DNA of 64,000 nucleotides from Elephas maximus indicus (taxonomy: Eukaryota; Chordata; Mammalia; Proboscidea; Elephantidae): NCBI RefSeq assembly GCF_024166365.1, contig NC_064843.1:58552532-58616531 (forward strand). Reading direction: 5' to 3'. The position numbers and the translations under genes are program-made. Shown here piece after piece: positions 1 through 10,534 of the stretch. Position 1 is the stretch's first letter; each line of letters begins with the position of its first letter. The notes under the pieces are model-generated. The model did no database searches, was not told the origin of the DNA, and worked only from the letters and a program-made list of their open reading frames with translations.

Positions 1-1289
1 TAAAAACCAGGATGATCATCAGCTACAACTACTAAGGAAGCAGCTTGAAGCAATCAAGTCCTTTTAAACAGCTTTCTAAAAACTGATTCTGGACCGAGAA
101 AGCTACAAGGAAGAAGGTAACAGGAAAGAAAGTTGCAATCAAAATTCCTATGCAATATCTACATTTTAGGGAGAAAACGACTTTTACAATGTTCTAGAAA
201 AAAATTGTAGTACCAGGTTCCCACTTTATCTTTAAAAAAAAAAAAAAATTTTTTTTTTTAATTTCAACTTTCAAAAAACTATAATATCCCAACCAAGACA
301 ACGCCACTCACAAAGGTGCATTCCAATACAACAGTGATATCCTTATTTGTGTAGTCAGAGGAAAAAGTTTCACCATTCAGAGGTGCTCTTACTTCCTACA
401 ACGACGTAACTTCTTTAAACGCCTTGCAGGTTACTTAGAGAGCGCCTTTAATTTTTTTCCATTTTTCTGGTAGAACAACTTTTATGTCGAGGATTTGCAC
501 ACAACGTTGCAGTTCTTATCCGCCTCTACGTATTGCGAAAAAAAAAAAAAAAGGACCCTTAGACTTAAAGGCCCAATAAAGGATTAGAGGATTATCTCCA
601 AACCTTTCATTGGATCAGGTAGTATTAATTTATTAATTTGATTTTTAGACCTCAAACTTCACGCGCCATGAGGTAATTTACATAAATACAAAAGATTAAG
701 GAAAAAAAAAAAGTTCGACAAGTATTTTAGTGCCCACTAAAAATGTCAGGGCTCCCACTGCATGCTCTTTAACGTTTATGTAGCCGTAACAAGCACGCTT
801 CAGATCTAACTTGATAGAATTTCCCTCGTGCGGGCGATAAAAAAAAAAAAAAAAAAAAAGCGTTTCTCAAAGGGGACCAGCTTGGAAGCAAAACCAAGCC
901 CTGACGTTCGTTAAATATTAGGAAGCTTTCACTTTGTCACGTTCACTGGTAAGTCGCCACGAAGCCGTTATGACGATTTAAAAACGTTTAATATGAAAAC
1001 GTCCCCAGGTGTCCAGAGACCACCCCCAGAAACTCGACGGGCTCCCACCCGCTCGGGCCCTGACAAAGGGCACCGGGGCAGGTACGACTCAGTAAGACCC
1101 CGCGTCTCCGGTTCCCTCCTCCGCGGGGAGACTCAGGAGCACGAGGCACCAGGGACGTGGGGCGTGCGGGTACTGGGTCGAGGAAAGAAATGTGGGGATC
1201 GGATCGCGGGGATCGCGACGTGAGAGGTCGGCGGGCCCAGCCTGCGGTGGCCTCAGCCTCCCGTAGCCTCAGCGCGGGGAGGGTCTCAC
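1..1289 (-). other. SNX5: SNX5 intron 1 (5' portion)
   Basis: This stretch lies downstream of the SNX5 exon 1 splice donor on the minus strand and is read as intron. I recognise no exon in it; SNX5 exon 2 must lie to the left of the window. It is AT-rich up to about 980 and has several pure A or T runs (about 233-262, 539-553, 703-713 and 840-859), including an A run that passes directly into a T run near 250. From about 1000 it becomes GC-rich and merges into the promoter island. No identifiable transposon was recognised. Confidence 0.7.
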
Positions 1290-1340
1290 CTTGCTGCGGT
1301 CCTCCTCTTGCTGCTGCAGCAACTCGGGAACCGCGGCCAT
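1290..1340 (-). CDS. SNX5: Sorting nexin 5, first coding exon (17 residues)
   Basis: Reading the minus strand from the ATG at 1340-1338 gives MAAVPELLQQQEEDRSK. This matches the known N-terminus of mammalian sorting nexin 5 and ends exactly at a strong donor (AAG followed by GTGAGA, donor at 1289-1288). The start context is good, with G at -3 and G at +4. SNX5 is a PX-BAR protein of about 400 residues. It binds endosomal membranes, partners SNX1 or SNX2 in retromer-linked/ESCPE-1 tubules, and sorts cargo such as the cation-independent mannose-6-phosphate receptor. Only the disordered N-terminal leader is here; the PX and BAR domains are encoded further left, outside the window. The exon is divergent to MGME1 and shares its CpG-rich promoter. 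Overlapping GC-rich open frames in this region are not credible genes. The identification rests on 17 residues, the splice site and gene order. Confidence 0.9.
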
Positions 1341-1579
1341 GGCGACGCGGGTCTCGAGCAGGGGCCCCCTAGCTGTGCGAGGAAAGAAGAAGATGGGCCG
1401 CCGCCGCAGCCGCCGCCGGGTTGCCTCTCAGGGGCGGCCGCGGCCCCGCCTCCGCTGGCCTCCCTGCCCGACGGCGGCGGGAGGCCTCGGGACTCCGCCA
1501 CCATCCCAGCAGCCCCGGGAGCAGGCGACCAGCGCGCCACGTGCTTCCCCAGAGCGGCCTCCCCCGTTCCCGCTGTCGT

Positions 1580-1588
1580 CCATCTTGG
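1580..1588 (-). promoter_or_regulatory. YY1-like motif
   Basis: CCATCTTGG is the reverse complement of the YY1 core CCAAGATGG. It sits 240 bases upstream of the SNX5 start codon, just before the weak TATA-like sequence. YY1 sites of this form are common near start sites of CpG-island promoters. Function is inferred from the motif only. Confidence 0.5.
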
Positions 1589-1753
1589 AGCCGGGCATAA
1601 AAACGCGGGGCCTACCCTCGCTCCGCACCGCGCAGAAACTGCCGACCACTGGCCAGCGCCAGGTACACGGAGGCACCAGTACTCTCCCAGCAAGGCGCGT
1701 CGCAAGAAAGACCGAGCTTCTAGTGCGGGGGGGATTTATCCCTCAGCCCGAGT

Positions 1754-1764
1754 CCAAGATGGCG
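1754..1764 (+). promoter_or_regulatory. YY1-like motif
   Basis: CCAAGATGGCG is a near-perfect YY1 consensus on the plus strand, 9 bases before a CRE-like site. Its orientation is opposite to the copy at 1580-1588, so the two are divergent, as are the two genes. A third, weaker element (CCGTCTTGGAG) occurs near 2178-2188. Confidence 0.55.
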
Positions 1765-1772
1765 ACGAGCAG

Positions 1773-1780
1773 TGACGTAA
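1773..1780 (+). promoter_or_regulatory. CRE/ATF-like site
   Basis: TGACGTAA is a variant of the CREB/ATF palindrome TGACGTCA. It lies in the CpG-rich island between the SNX5 and MGME1 starts and next to a YY1-like motif. Motif evidence only. Confidence 0.45.
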
Positions 1781-2200
1781 AGAAGATCTCGTGAGAGCAA
1801 AGTGCCGCGATTTGGAGGCGCCCGCGCTTCCGCCCGAGAGGAGCGGCTCCCCACCGATCGCATGAGAGTCTAGGCTGACTGAGGCCTGGGGGCGGTGCGC
1901 GGGCGCCGCAGTGCATGCTGGGGCCGGCGCGCCTCGGGTGGGGCCTAACTCAAGACGAAAGCGCGGGACCCACAAAAGTACGGGTCACGAGAGGATGTCC
2001 TTGTCTGGGTAGTCAGCGAAGCGTCGCCCGGTCGCAGCGTTGTGACTTCTAAGGTACCGACCCCTGCCGCGGGCCGGGCTTCTCCTCCAGTCGTTCGTCC
2101 CCAGCCCCGATTTCCCTCCTCGTGGCCACAGTCCTCCAGCGCCGCTGTGGTCCACACTTAGGGCGGAGCGGGCGCCCGCCGTCTTGGAGTCACGGTTGTG

Positions 2201-2212
2201 GGCCCTGTGAGT
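2201..2212 (+). other. MGME1: Candidate splice donor of MGME1 non-coding exon 1
   Basis: CCT followed by GTGAGT (donor dinucleotide at 2207-2208) is the best-looking plus-strand donor between the CpG-rich island and the first MGME1 acceptor at 2838-2839. A leader exon ending at 2206 would give an intron of about 630 bases. Other donors (for example GGTACC near 2054) cannot be excluded without transcript data. Confidence 0.4.
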
Positions 2213-2505
2213 CGCCGCTTACCAGCTGTAAGACGGTGTCGTAATAGTGCCCGCCTTAGAAGACGTGGGGATTAAGGGAGGAAAATCCATTCAGAATACT
2301 TAGCGAAGTCCCTGGTATTCGGAGGTGGATCGCGAAGTGTTAGCTGTTACCGTTGTAGCTGGTAGGTCATGGCCTCGACCGTTGCGTTTTTCTCAGTCTC
2401 ACACGCCTCGGTTACTGGGTGTCACATTCCTTCACATTCAAGATTGAGGACCTCTTGTCCTAGGCTGTCTACTAATTTGCGTTTAGTAAGTGATGCCCCT
2501 TCTGG

Positions 2506-2680
2506 GGAAACCCTGGTGGCATAGTGGTTAAGTGCTATGGCTATGGCTGCTAACCAAAGGGTTGGCAGTTCAAATCTGCCAGGCGATCCTTGGAACCTCT
2601 CAGGGGGCAGTTCTGCTCTGTCCTATAGGGCCGCTATGAGGCGGAATCGACTCGATGGCAGCAGGTTTGGTTTGGTTGGT
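2506..2680 (+). repeat. AfroSINE (tRNA-derived SINE) in MGME1 intron 1
   Basis: It is a complete short AfroSINE, with an A-box-like GGCATAGTGGTTAA, a B-box-like AGTTCAAATCTGCC, a body, the 3' motif shared with RTE, and a GGTTTGGTTTGG tail. It is flanked by an exact 8-base target site duplication CCTTCTGG at 2498-2505 and 2681-2688. It lies about 160 bases upstream of the MGME1 coding exon acceptor. Confidence 0.9.
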
Positions 2681-2839
2681 CCTTCTGGAATTCATGCGAG
2701 TCTTGGGAAATGGCCTTGTCCAAATTTCGAAAAATTTTACTGGATACAATTTTAATATGCAGTGTTTTGGAGCACCTTTCACTTGATGGTTCAACTACTT
2801 AACATGCCTGGTATCTAACACTACTTTTCTCTTTAATAG

Positions 2840-2912
2840 GAATGCAAGGAGAAAAAGGTCCTCGACTTTGCAAATAAACTAGAGAGAAGTGAAAACTTAA
2901 AAAAATCTAAAG
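2840..2912 (+). other. MGME1: MGME1 5' UTR part of exon 2, with a short upstream ORF
   Basis: A polypyrimidine tract and AG at 2838-2839 form the acceptor. The 73 bases before the main ATG contain an upstream ATG at 2842-2844, which opens an 11-codon frame ending in TAA at 2875-2877, 35 bases before the main start. It could dampen translation if exon 2 is always spliced this way. That effect is inferred. Confidence 0.6.
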
Positions 2913-3423
2913 ATGAAGGTTTTTCAGACCGTTTGCAGGCAACTCAGAAATGCAAAGGGGTTTTCTATACAAGCAGCCCCCTGTGTGGGTTTCTCTACTT
3001 CTCATTCGTGTGGCCGGAAGAAAAAAGTGACCATTTATGAAGAGGTGGACCAAGAAAAATACTCTGATTTAGTTCAGTCTGTCTTGTCATTCAGAAGCCA
3101 TGCTCGGACCCCAGAATCACTGCTTGAGGAAGATGCATTACTCTATGGACCTGTGAGTAAGCATAAGCCCCCAAAGCAAGATGATGAAACAAGGACTCCA
3201 CGAAACTGGTTTCCTCTCCTCAATCCAGAGAAAAGGGTAATATCAAATACGGCAAGTGATCCTTCAATTCCCTTGAAAATCCCTTTGCAACGGAATGTGA
3301 TACCAAGTGTGACCCGGGTCCTGCAACAGACCATGACATCAGAACAGGTCTTCTATTTGGAGAGGTGGAAACAGCGAATGATACTAGAACTGGGAGAAGA
3401 TGGCTTTGCAGCATATTCTTCAA
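2913..3423 (+). CDS. MGME1: Mitochondrial genome maintenance exonuclease 1, coding exon 1 (residues 1-170)
   Basis: MGME1 is a mitochondrial single-strand DNA exonuclease of the PD-(D/E)XK superfamily. It removes 5' flaps and linear ends during mitochondrial DNA replication and turnover. The four coding exons in this window join in frame to 340 residues; human MGME1 has about 344. This exon begins with a mitochondrial targeting-type leader (MKVFQTVCRQLRNAKG, basic and without acidic residues). It then carries a low-conservation linker and a conserved block from about residue 125 (PLKIPLQRNVIPSVTRVLQ) to GEDGF. The start is the first ATG after the upstream ORF, with A at -3. The donor is at AA/GTAATG (GT at 3424-3425); reading past it gives 13 unrelated codons and a stop, so the splice is required. 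Identification is by strong resemblance to human MGME1 from memory plus gene order. Confidence 0.95.
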
Positions 3424-3539
3424 GTAATGCTCTCGTTCCTGGTTCTGTGTTTTCTGGGATATAGAGTACCAGTGTCATAAAAAACGAATTGGGTTTTTTA
3501 AAACTCTACTAGTGAGGGACTACTTTCATATAACAATAA

Positions 3540-3665
3540 TTAGCATTAAGTAGCGCTTTATGTGCATTAAATTATCTCATTCTTGTAACAACCCTGTGAA
3601 GCAGAGATGATATCCCCATTTTACAGATGAAATTGAAACACAGAGAGATCAAGTAATATGATTAA
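3540..3665 (-). repeat. MIR-like SINE fragment
   Basis: The stretch from the TTATGTGCATTAAATTATCTC block through CCCATTTTACAGATGAAAT and ACACAGAGAGATCAAGTAA has the layout of the reverse complement of MIR. It is old and diverged, with no target duplication visible. Confidence 0.6.
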
Positions 3666-4554
3666 ATGATACATAAAATTCATTTATAAGCTACAAACTT
3701 AAAAATACTAGAATTATTTCCCTTGATTATGAAAAAAAAAAGTCATCTGGTAACAGAATTCTAGTTGTTTGCTAGGCGTTCTGTTCAAAATCTAGTTAAC
3801 TATACCCTTGTTTTGCTGATGAGTGTAGACTGGTGAATTTACAGACCCTGGCAACAAGCTAGACACAGGAATTGTTTTTAGAGTTTAGTAAATTGAGACA
3901 ATGAGGTGTCCTCAATTAGGAATTCAGACTGAATAAATTTTAGCTTTCAGTTCCTAACTTACTTATTAGGCTTAGACTAGTGACGAGAATCACTTTCTTA
4001 AACAGTTTCCATTGAAAAACAAAAGATCAGCTCATGGATTAGTTGGTCCTCTAAAAATGATATATATTGTTAAAGCTAAGTTTTCCATTGACCATTCCTT
4101 AGCACTGTGCTTTCCAGAGAGTAGTACAGCTACCCTTGTGGTACATGGATACTTTAAGAGTATTGTACTTATTTTCGGGAGTCTTAGAGAAAAACAATAT
4201 ATGTGTATATTTAACACATTAAACTTGTGGACATACGTGTTTTAAAGAGAAATAATAAGTTATTATACGTGCAAGTGAATTTGGCCAAAGATAGTCAAGA
4301 TTTTAGCCCATTATAACATCACCCAGATGTGAGGAGCAAGGAATACATCCAGGGGCTGACTGCTTGCTTAAGATATTAGTAACAACCATCAAACTGTTCT
4401 CTGCTTTGTAAACAAGCAACATTAAAAATCTTAATGGCATTTTAAGTTTTTTATTTGTACCATTAGAATTTAGAGCTGATATTTTCTTCGTGAGAAGCTG
4501 TTCCGTTTTCCTTAAACCAGGAATGTCACAGCTTGTGGGAATCCTAAAATCGTT

Positions 4555-4722
4555 ATAACCAAAACCAAACCTACTGCCTTCGAGTTGATTCCAACTCATA
4601 GCGACCCTATAGGACACAGTAGAACTGCCCCCTAGGGTTTCCAAGGAGCACCTGGTGCATTTGAACTGGCAACCTTTTGGTTTGCAGCTGGAGCTCTTAA
4701 CCGCTATGTCCCCAGGGTTTCT
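4555..4722 (-). repeat. AfroSINE
   Basis: It reads as a reverse-complement AfroSINE: ACCAAAACCAAACC tail at the left, then TTCCAACTCATAGCGACCC, a CCTATAGGACA body block, and AGGGTTT near the tRNA-like end at the right. It is almost full length and lies in an MGME1 intron. Confidence 0.85.
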
Positions 4723-6920
4723 GCAAAATCAGCAGAAGTGTAAAGGCAGAGAACTACTGGGACAGGAGGAGACCTGGGTGTGTAGCTATTGGCACCAAGT
4801 AAAGAAGTACTCTGGTGGCCCTTTTGATAAAGGAAGGAACATCTTTTTGGGATGGTGAATTAACCCCACCAACGTATGTGAGAGAAAACTGATGGTTTTT
4901 CAATGAAGTCAACTTTGTTGACCTAGATAGAGTAGTAAGCACTGTGCTGTGTTCCTCAGTTAATTGAGGATCAATGTTAAACAGAATCACTCCTTTTTTA
5001 CGGTATACAGATTAGTGCTGTGGCCAAAAGAAAAAAAGCATAACCCACTGAATTGATAATGAGTCAGTTTGAAAAATACTTGATTGATAAATTCCTTTTT
5101 GCCAGGTTTGCCAAGGCCGGATCATAGAGCTATGCCCAGAGCTGGCTTTCTCCCTAATGCTGGAGCAGTTCCCCAAGCATCAGTTTACGTTATGAAGTTT
5201 GGCGAGGATGAGAAAGTCTGATTTTTATTTAAATTGTTGATCTTAGTGGAAAGGATTAGGGGTTGTTTTTTTCCATTGCTTGCTACACTGATTTTTTAAT
5301 CTAAAATAGCAATCCTGCCGGTTCTATCAACTCATGAATTTTTTAAAATGCGTTTGTGTGCTGAGCCTTGAAAATACTTCACTTTCATTGCTTGAGTAAA
5401 TACCCTGACTCGGTGTTACCTGCAGTAAATCTATTCTTGAATCGTTTTTTAAAGTTGAATCATGTTTTAATATTCTAAGCTTTAGAACCTAAGGGATCTT
5501 GTAATCTAGGTTTCCCGTGTTTGTGGTCATTTATGTATGTGAAGAAGCCAGCTGGGGCTTAAGGCTGCATCAGGGTGAATTGTGTGTTTACATGGGAATT
5601 GATAGAGCAATTTGTTTTCTGTTTTTAACAGATTTATATTCTGCTTTTTATTAAGCTAGTCTAGACAATACTACACTTCTTTTCCCTAGGTTTTAATTCC
5701 ATCAATCTTAAATTTCTTATAGGCCTTTGATGGGCTAAGAAGTCCAATTGACCCAGTAAATTTGGGGTGAAATAACTTAGTTCTTCCTAAGTTGAATGTC
5801 ATTAACTCTCCAAGTAAGTTACTAGAAGCAGTTTCATTTTTTGGCAGGAGAACTGACCTTAAAAGTCTTTATAAAGTATATTTGATAGGTACTGTGGTTT
5901 GATACTACTTCATTAAATGAGATTATTTTCCCCAGTTTCTGTGGGCCTGTCTCCAAGCGTGTGTATTTCCTGCTCTGTTCCTGTGGATATCTGATAATGT
6001 TTTTAGTGTCTTGAATTTGCCTTCTGTGCTCTTTGCTTTGTGGTGGCTGGAAAGAACACAGGCTGTAGTGGCCGGCTGCCATTCCAGTTTTTTGCTTTTG
6101 GGCAAAATAACAGCACTGTCTAGGCCTGGAGAGCCTCATGCATTAAAATGGGCATTGTAATACTTGCCTTGCCATGCTTGGGAACTCAGTAAAATGTTGT
6201 GAAAGCACCAAAGCCACAGTCTAGCACAACAGTGCCCCTCTGTCTGTCTGTCTCTCCTTCCCTTGCTAAGAACCAAGTGGATATATAGTATTTTTTGCTT
6301 TTGTTGAATAACTTTGTGTTCCCTTTTCTTAAAAGTGCATGAGGAAAAAAAAAATTCAGGACAGGATAATTGTCTCAGGTTGCTTAAAAAATAGGGTGCA
6401 GGTAAAGAATGTCATGTATAGCCTCCCTCTGCTCCCCCCGTGCAAAATCCCACAATGTCCGATCGATTGTTTTTAATGGATGTGCGCCTTAAGTCTTCAA
6501 TCCTTGCCAGTCATTAATCCTGCTAGCAAAAGAATCCTTCTACCTACCTTCACAATTGAGTTTTGGTTGGAAACAGAAGCACAGTCCTTTACATTTCTAA
6601 ATTAAATATGACAACCTTTTTTACTACTTGAATATATCTTACCATAAACTAAGTGTGGTCCTGTAGTTCTCAAACTTATGTTCTACTAGCTTTGGCCTAA
6701 TTCTACTAGAAATACCTCGTTTTAATCCATTTTATTGTCTAAACTATTCTAATCCCTTTGATTTTCAAAAATGCATCTTTTGCTTTCATTTGAGCTGAAA
6801 TTTGACGCCTTGGGGTTATCACTTAATGGTAACTTGTGTAATTTTTTTTATTAGAGTATTTGTTTTTAGTATTAGCTTTGTTTTTGTTTTTTTATTTCCT
6901 TTCCCCGATTTTCTTTTCAG

Positions 6921-7137
6921 ACACATTTTTACAAGGGAAACGGTTCCATGAAGCCTTGGAGTGCATACTTTCACCCCAGGGGAATTCCAAAGAGAGAGAT
7001 GGAAATGTAGAATCTGGCTACATTGAAAGCATCCAGCATGTTCTGAAAGATGTCAGTGGGGTGCGAGCTCTTGAAAGCGCCGTTCGACATGAAGGCCTCA
7101 AGTATGTGGGTCTGCTGGACTGCGTGGCCAAGTATCA
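6921..7137 (+). CDS. MGME1: MGME1 coding exon 2 (residues 171-242)
   Basis: The exon starts after TTTTCAG at 6920 and ends at TATCA/GTAAGT. It continues the frame as N-TFLQGKRFHEALE through GYIESIQHVLKDVSGVRALESAV to GLLDCVAKYQ. These are core nuclease segments. His180 (KRFHE) and Asp237 (LLDC) align with residues I recall as active-site positions of human MGME1 (His180, Asp238). One residue is missing relative to human in the ERDGN-VESGY loop, which explains the offset. Exon length is 217 bases, leaving two bases to be completed by the next exon. Confidence 0.95.
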
Positions 7138-8299
7138 GTAAGTGTTAGCTTGTTTCCTTCGTAGCATGGGGGCGCATTAACGCAGGCCGGGACTGACAGT
7201 GCCACCAGACATTACCTGTCCTCCTGCTTCAAGATGTGCTTGTAGATACTTCAGCCTCTGCCTCTTTCAGCCAATGTGTGGGACATTGAGGGGGGGGATA
7301 CGGGGAGAAGGGATTCATAATCTTTGTAAATTGATGTTCAGAAATCAAACTGAGCCCTCATTAAAGGCTTTCAGTCAGTTTTAAAAAAAATTGTTTGGTG
7401 GAGAAAAGGCATAACTTTTTTTTATCCTTAGGATGGCCTGTTTTCCAGCTTGTCCTTCCTCTTCCCTACGCCTCTAGCAAGGTCGCAGACATAAGATCTA
7501 ATTTGATTCCTGCATTTTATTTCCTGTTTTCCTAAATGATCCGTTGGTCCTGAAAATCAGCTCTTCCAGTCAGTAGTTGCCATAGATAAGAACTAAGTTT
7601 ACTGAAACTTCCTGTGGTTTTTAAACTGCTTTGGTGTTACTGATTTTCCCATTTACTCCAGATTCCAGGGGTAGCTGTGACCTGCAGGTACAGCTGTACC
7701 AAATAAAGCAGGGAAGCAGTACAACAGGATGGGGAGAAAACCTGTAAGTGTAACCCTTGGAGAGCTAGGTAAAATCTCAATTAAAAAAGAATGGTAAGAG
7801 AATATTTGTTAGTCTGGAAACCGTGTTTAGGCCACCTAACGGCTTTGTGTCATTGCTGCCTCATATCTGAAAAGACATTTCAGAAATGCCTGGACATTTA
7901 CTGGGCTATTTTTGGCTGCCCTTTAGATTAACCAAGGGAGCCAGGCAATCCCTTCTACCCAAGGCCTGCACAAAGCTCCTGACACCAAACAATTTTCATG
8001 TAGATATAAAATAGTGAAATATGTCCAGAACACTGCCATTTGTTTGTTATTGGTTGATAGATTGTTTTTTGCTCTTTAAGTCTGGGCATCAACAGTGAGC
8101 ATTGAACATTTTTGAGTCTAAGGTTTTAGAGATTTAAAAAGAATTTTTAATGGATAACACATATATTTGGCTAATTCAAACAGTATTAAAAGTGAGTGTT
8201 CCCACTTCCTCTCTGTTTTTAACCTTTGTTAAAATGTTCTTGTGTTTTCTTCAGGGATATTTTATAATTATACATGCAGTCATTTGTCTCCACCCCCAC

Positions 8300-8670
8300 T
8301 TTTTTTTTTTTTTTCCCAAAAACACGTTATTTTGCATAGCAGGTTTAGGTGTACAGGAAAGAGAGTTCCCATATCTTCTCTTTCCCCCTGTACAGCTTCT
8401 GCTGTTATTAACATCGTGCATTATTTTGGTATATTTGTTTTGATGAAATGATACTGATACATCGTTGTTAACTAACATGCATAGTTTACATTGGGGTTAG
8501 GTTCCATCTTTGTGTTACACAGTTCTGTGGGTTTTGCAAATGCATAGTGTTAGGTATCCACCATTAGGGTATCATACAGAAGAGTTTTCACTGGCCCCAA
8601 ATGCCCTGTGCTTCACCTGTTCGTCCTTCCCCCGTATCATGATTTCACTTTTTGGTAAACTGATACTTCT
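8300..8670 (-). repeat. Ancient L1 3' fragment (antisense)
   Basis: Text such as GCAGGTTTAGGTGTACAGGA, AGAGTTCCCATAT, TATTAACATCGTGCATTA and GTATCCACCATTAGGGTATC recalls the reverse strand of old mammalian L1 3' ends. It is diverged and truncated; subfamily not assignable by eye. Confidence 0.55.
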
Positions 8671-8829
8671 TTCTTTAACTGGCCTTGACCAGTGCTTTAT
8701 TCTGGGAATGATCCTGTCAGATTCTCCTATAAAAACTTGAGTTAACTAATCCAACATGCACACACACAACGCTGTGTATTGTTACACAGCGATCTGGAGA
8801 GGCACAGTACATAGGAATCTCCAGGTATA

Positions 8830-9000
8830 CGTATCACAAAGCTGGCAAGGTGCTGGGTTCTGAAACCAGGCTGCTGGGGTCTAGAGTCTGGCTTTTCATC
8901 TTAATCTTAGGTTACTTAGCCTTTCTGTACCTCAATTTGTTCATATGTAAAATAAGACTCGTAATAGTTGCTATCTCATGGACTTGTTAAAATGGTTAAA
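8830..9000 (+). repeat. MIR SINE fragment
   Basis: The order of an accented tRNA-derived half (GGCTGCTGGGGTCTAGAGTC), then the CCTCAATTTGTTCATATGTAA motif, then ATAATAGTTGC-type sequence and ATGGACTTGTTAAAATGGTTA, follows the MIR consensus in the sense direction. Diverged. Confidence 0.65.
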
Positions 9001-9852
9001 CCTTTTTCTCTTTTATTCCACGCACAGTGCCAAAAATGCATACGTTCTACTCAGTAAAGGTTAGCATGTTAACAGTATCCTTTTGAGCCTTTTCTCTCCT
9101 TTTAACAGCTGTTTGTTATTCCTTTAATGAGTGAAGCATCTTCATTGAAGTTATTTCTAGTTATTCGCAATTACTAACAGTGCTGCCCTGAGTGCGTCTC
9201 GTATGCTACTGGGAGAGTTTCTGTAGATAGATGCTCAGGGCTGCTTTGCATTGTTGCTGTTCGGTCGTTTTGGATGGCCGATACGTGCGCTCAGGATAGA
9301 CTCTTGCTCTGGAATGGGCCTGCGCGTGAGCGCTTAGGTCTCCCAGGCAATTATCACTCGCACCCAGGATATCAAATTATTGCCCTCGGGTACGTACCTA
9401 GAAGGGAAACTTCTGGATCAAAGGATGTGTGTATTTTAAATGGTAATAGAGATGAGTGTACTTACTTACCTGTGCCTTTAAGGGCACGCTGCTAGTAGTT
9501 TTGGTAACATTGTATCTTGTAATTTTAATCTCCCTTTCACATAACAAGTCTGAGTGTATTTTCATTTCCCTTAAGAGCTATTTGTGAATATCACGGTTTT
9601 AATTTGGACTTAATACTACTAAGATTTTTTCTCCATTATTAAATTCTGCAAGTCCTATTACCTGACTATAAACAGTGATCCATGGGAGAATCTTTCTGGT
9701 ATTTCAGTTAAGTCAAGGAGAGAACCAGAACGGCAGCCTCCTGCAGTTACTGAGGCCCTTTGCTCATTTGCGTAGGTTGTGAGACTTTGCAGTATTACAG
9801 AGACAATGATAACGTTACAGATATTAAAAGGACAGTGGGGTTATCTCAACCT

Positions 9853-10230
9853 GCACTGTCCAGTAGAGTAGCCACTAGCCACATATGGCTACTGAGTACT
9901 TGATAGTGACCAGTCCTAAAGGAGAGGTGCTGTTACGTAAAATGCAAAGTAGATTTCAGTGACTTCATGGAAAAACGTAAAATATCCCATTAATACCTTA
10001 GATGTTAATAGCAACTACTGAATTGATGTTTGTCTTGATTGTGTATATTCTCAATAACAACAAAAATAAATTATTAATAACGTAGAAATTATAATTTAGA
10101 TACATTAGCTTAAATAAAATGTTAACATTTTACTTGTTTCTTTTTTCTTCTTTTTTGATGTGGCTACTAGGAAATTTAAGACGGCTCACGTTTTATTTCT
10201 TTGAGACCTTGCTGCTCTAGACTGACCTTA
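9853..10230. mobile_element. MER5-like hAT-Charlie DNA transposon remnant
   Basis: The left part has CACTGTCCAGTAGAGTAGCC followed by ACTAGCCACATATGGCTACTG. The right part has GATGTGGCTACTAGGAAATT. These match the terminal-repeat style of MER5-type non-autonomous hAT elements, with an AT-rich centre. Ends are eroded and no 8-base duplication is clear. Confidence 0.6.
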
Positions 10231-10373
10231 CTAAGTACCTTGTATAAGCTCCTCTGTAGTTACGGAATTTTTTTCATTTTCCCAATATCCTTAATAGTAA
10301 GACACCCTACCCTGTGCATAAACTTTTAGGGCAGGGACCAGGTCTCCTTTTTCATATTCGTGCACATAAAAAA

Positions 10374-10534
10374 AATCAAACCCATTGCCGTGAGTCAATT
10401 CTGACTCATAGTGACCCTATAGGACAGAGTGAAACTGCCCCAAAGGGTTTCAAGGAGCAGCTGGTGGATTCAAACTGCCGACCATTTTGGTTAGCAGCCG
10501 TAAAAGCTTTTAACCACCATGTCACCAGGGCTCC
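10374..10534 (-). repeat. AfroSINE
   Basis: Reverse-complement AfroSINE with an A-rich left end, TTCTGACTCATAGTGACCC, CCTATAGGACAGAG and a terminal CACCAGGGCTCC. It lies in the third MGME1 intron, 560 bases before the next exon. Confidence 0.85.

Larger units (their letters stand above)
1000..2215. promoter_or_regulatory. CpG-rich bidirectional promoter between SNX5 and MGME1
   Basis: This is the only long stretch of dense CG dinucleotides near the divergent SNX5 and MGME1 starts; base composition changes sharply at both edges (AT-rich before 980 and after about 2250). It contains YY1-type motifs, a CRE-like TGACGTAA and one weak TATA-like CATAAAAA at 1596-1603. There is no dominant TATA box, as expected for a housekeeping CpG-island promoter. 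The SNX5 transcript should start leftward from roughly 1400-1700. The MGME1 transcript should start rightward from about 1600-2150. The start sites themselves cannot be fixed from sequence. Confidence 0.8.
3424..6920 (+). other. MGME1: MGME1 intron (between coding exons 1 and 2)
   Basis: This 3.5 kb intron holds an antisense MIR-like fragment (about 3540-3665) and a minus-strand AfroSINE (4555-4722). Otherwise it is AT-rich sequence in which I recognise nothing. It ends in a good pyrimidine tract (TTTTCTTTTCAG) at 6909-6920. Confidence 0.8.

Noticed and set aside
1286-1794. Long overlapping open frames on both strands in the promoter island
   Set aside because: High GC removes stop codons by chance. 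The only supported coding here is the 17-residue SNX5 exon with its splice donor; the other frames are rich in Arg, Pro and Ala and match nothing I know.
3424-3464. Continuation of the first MGME1 coding frame past the exon
   Set aside because: The 13 extra codons do not resemble MGME1, and a GT donor in the right phase restores the known protein with the next exon.
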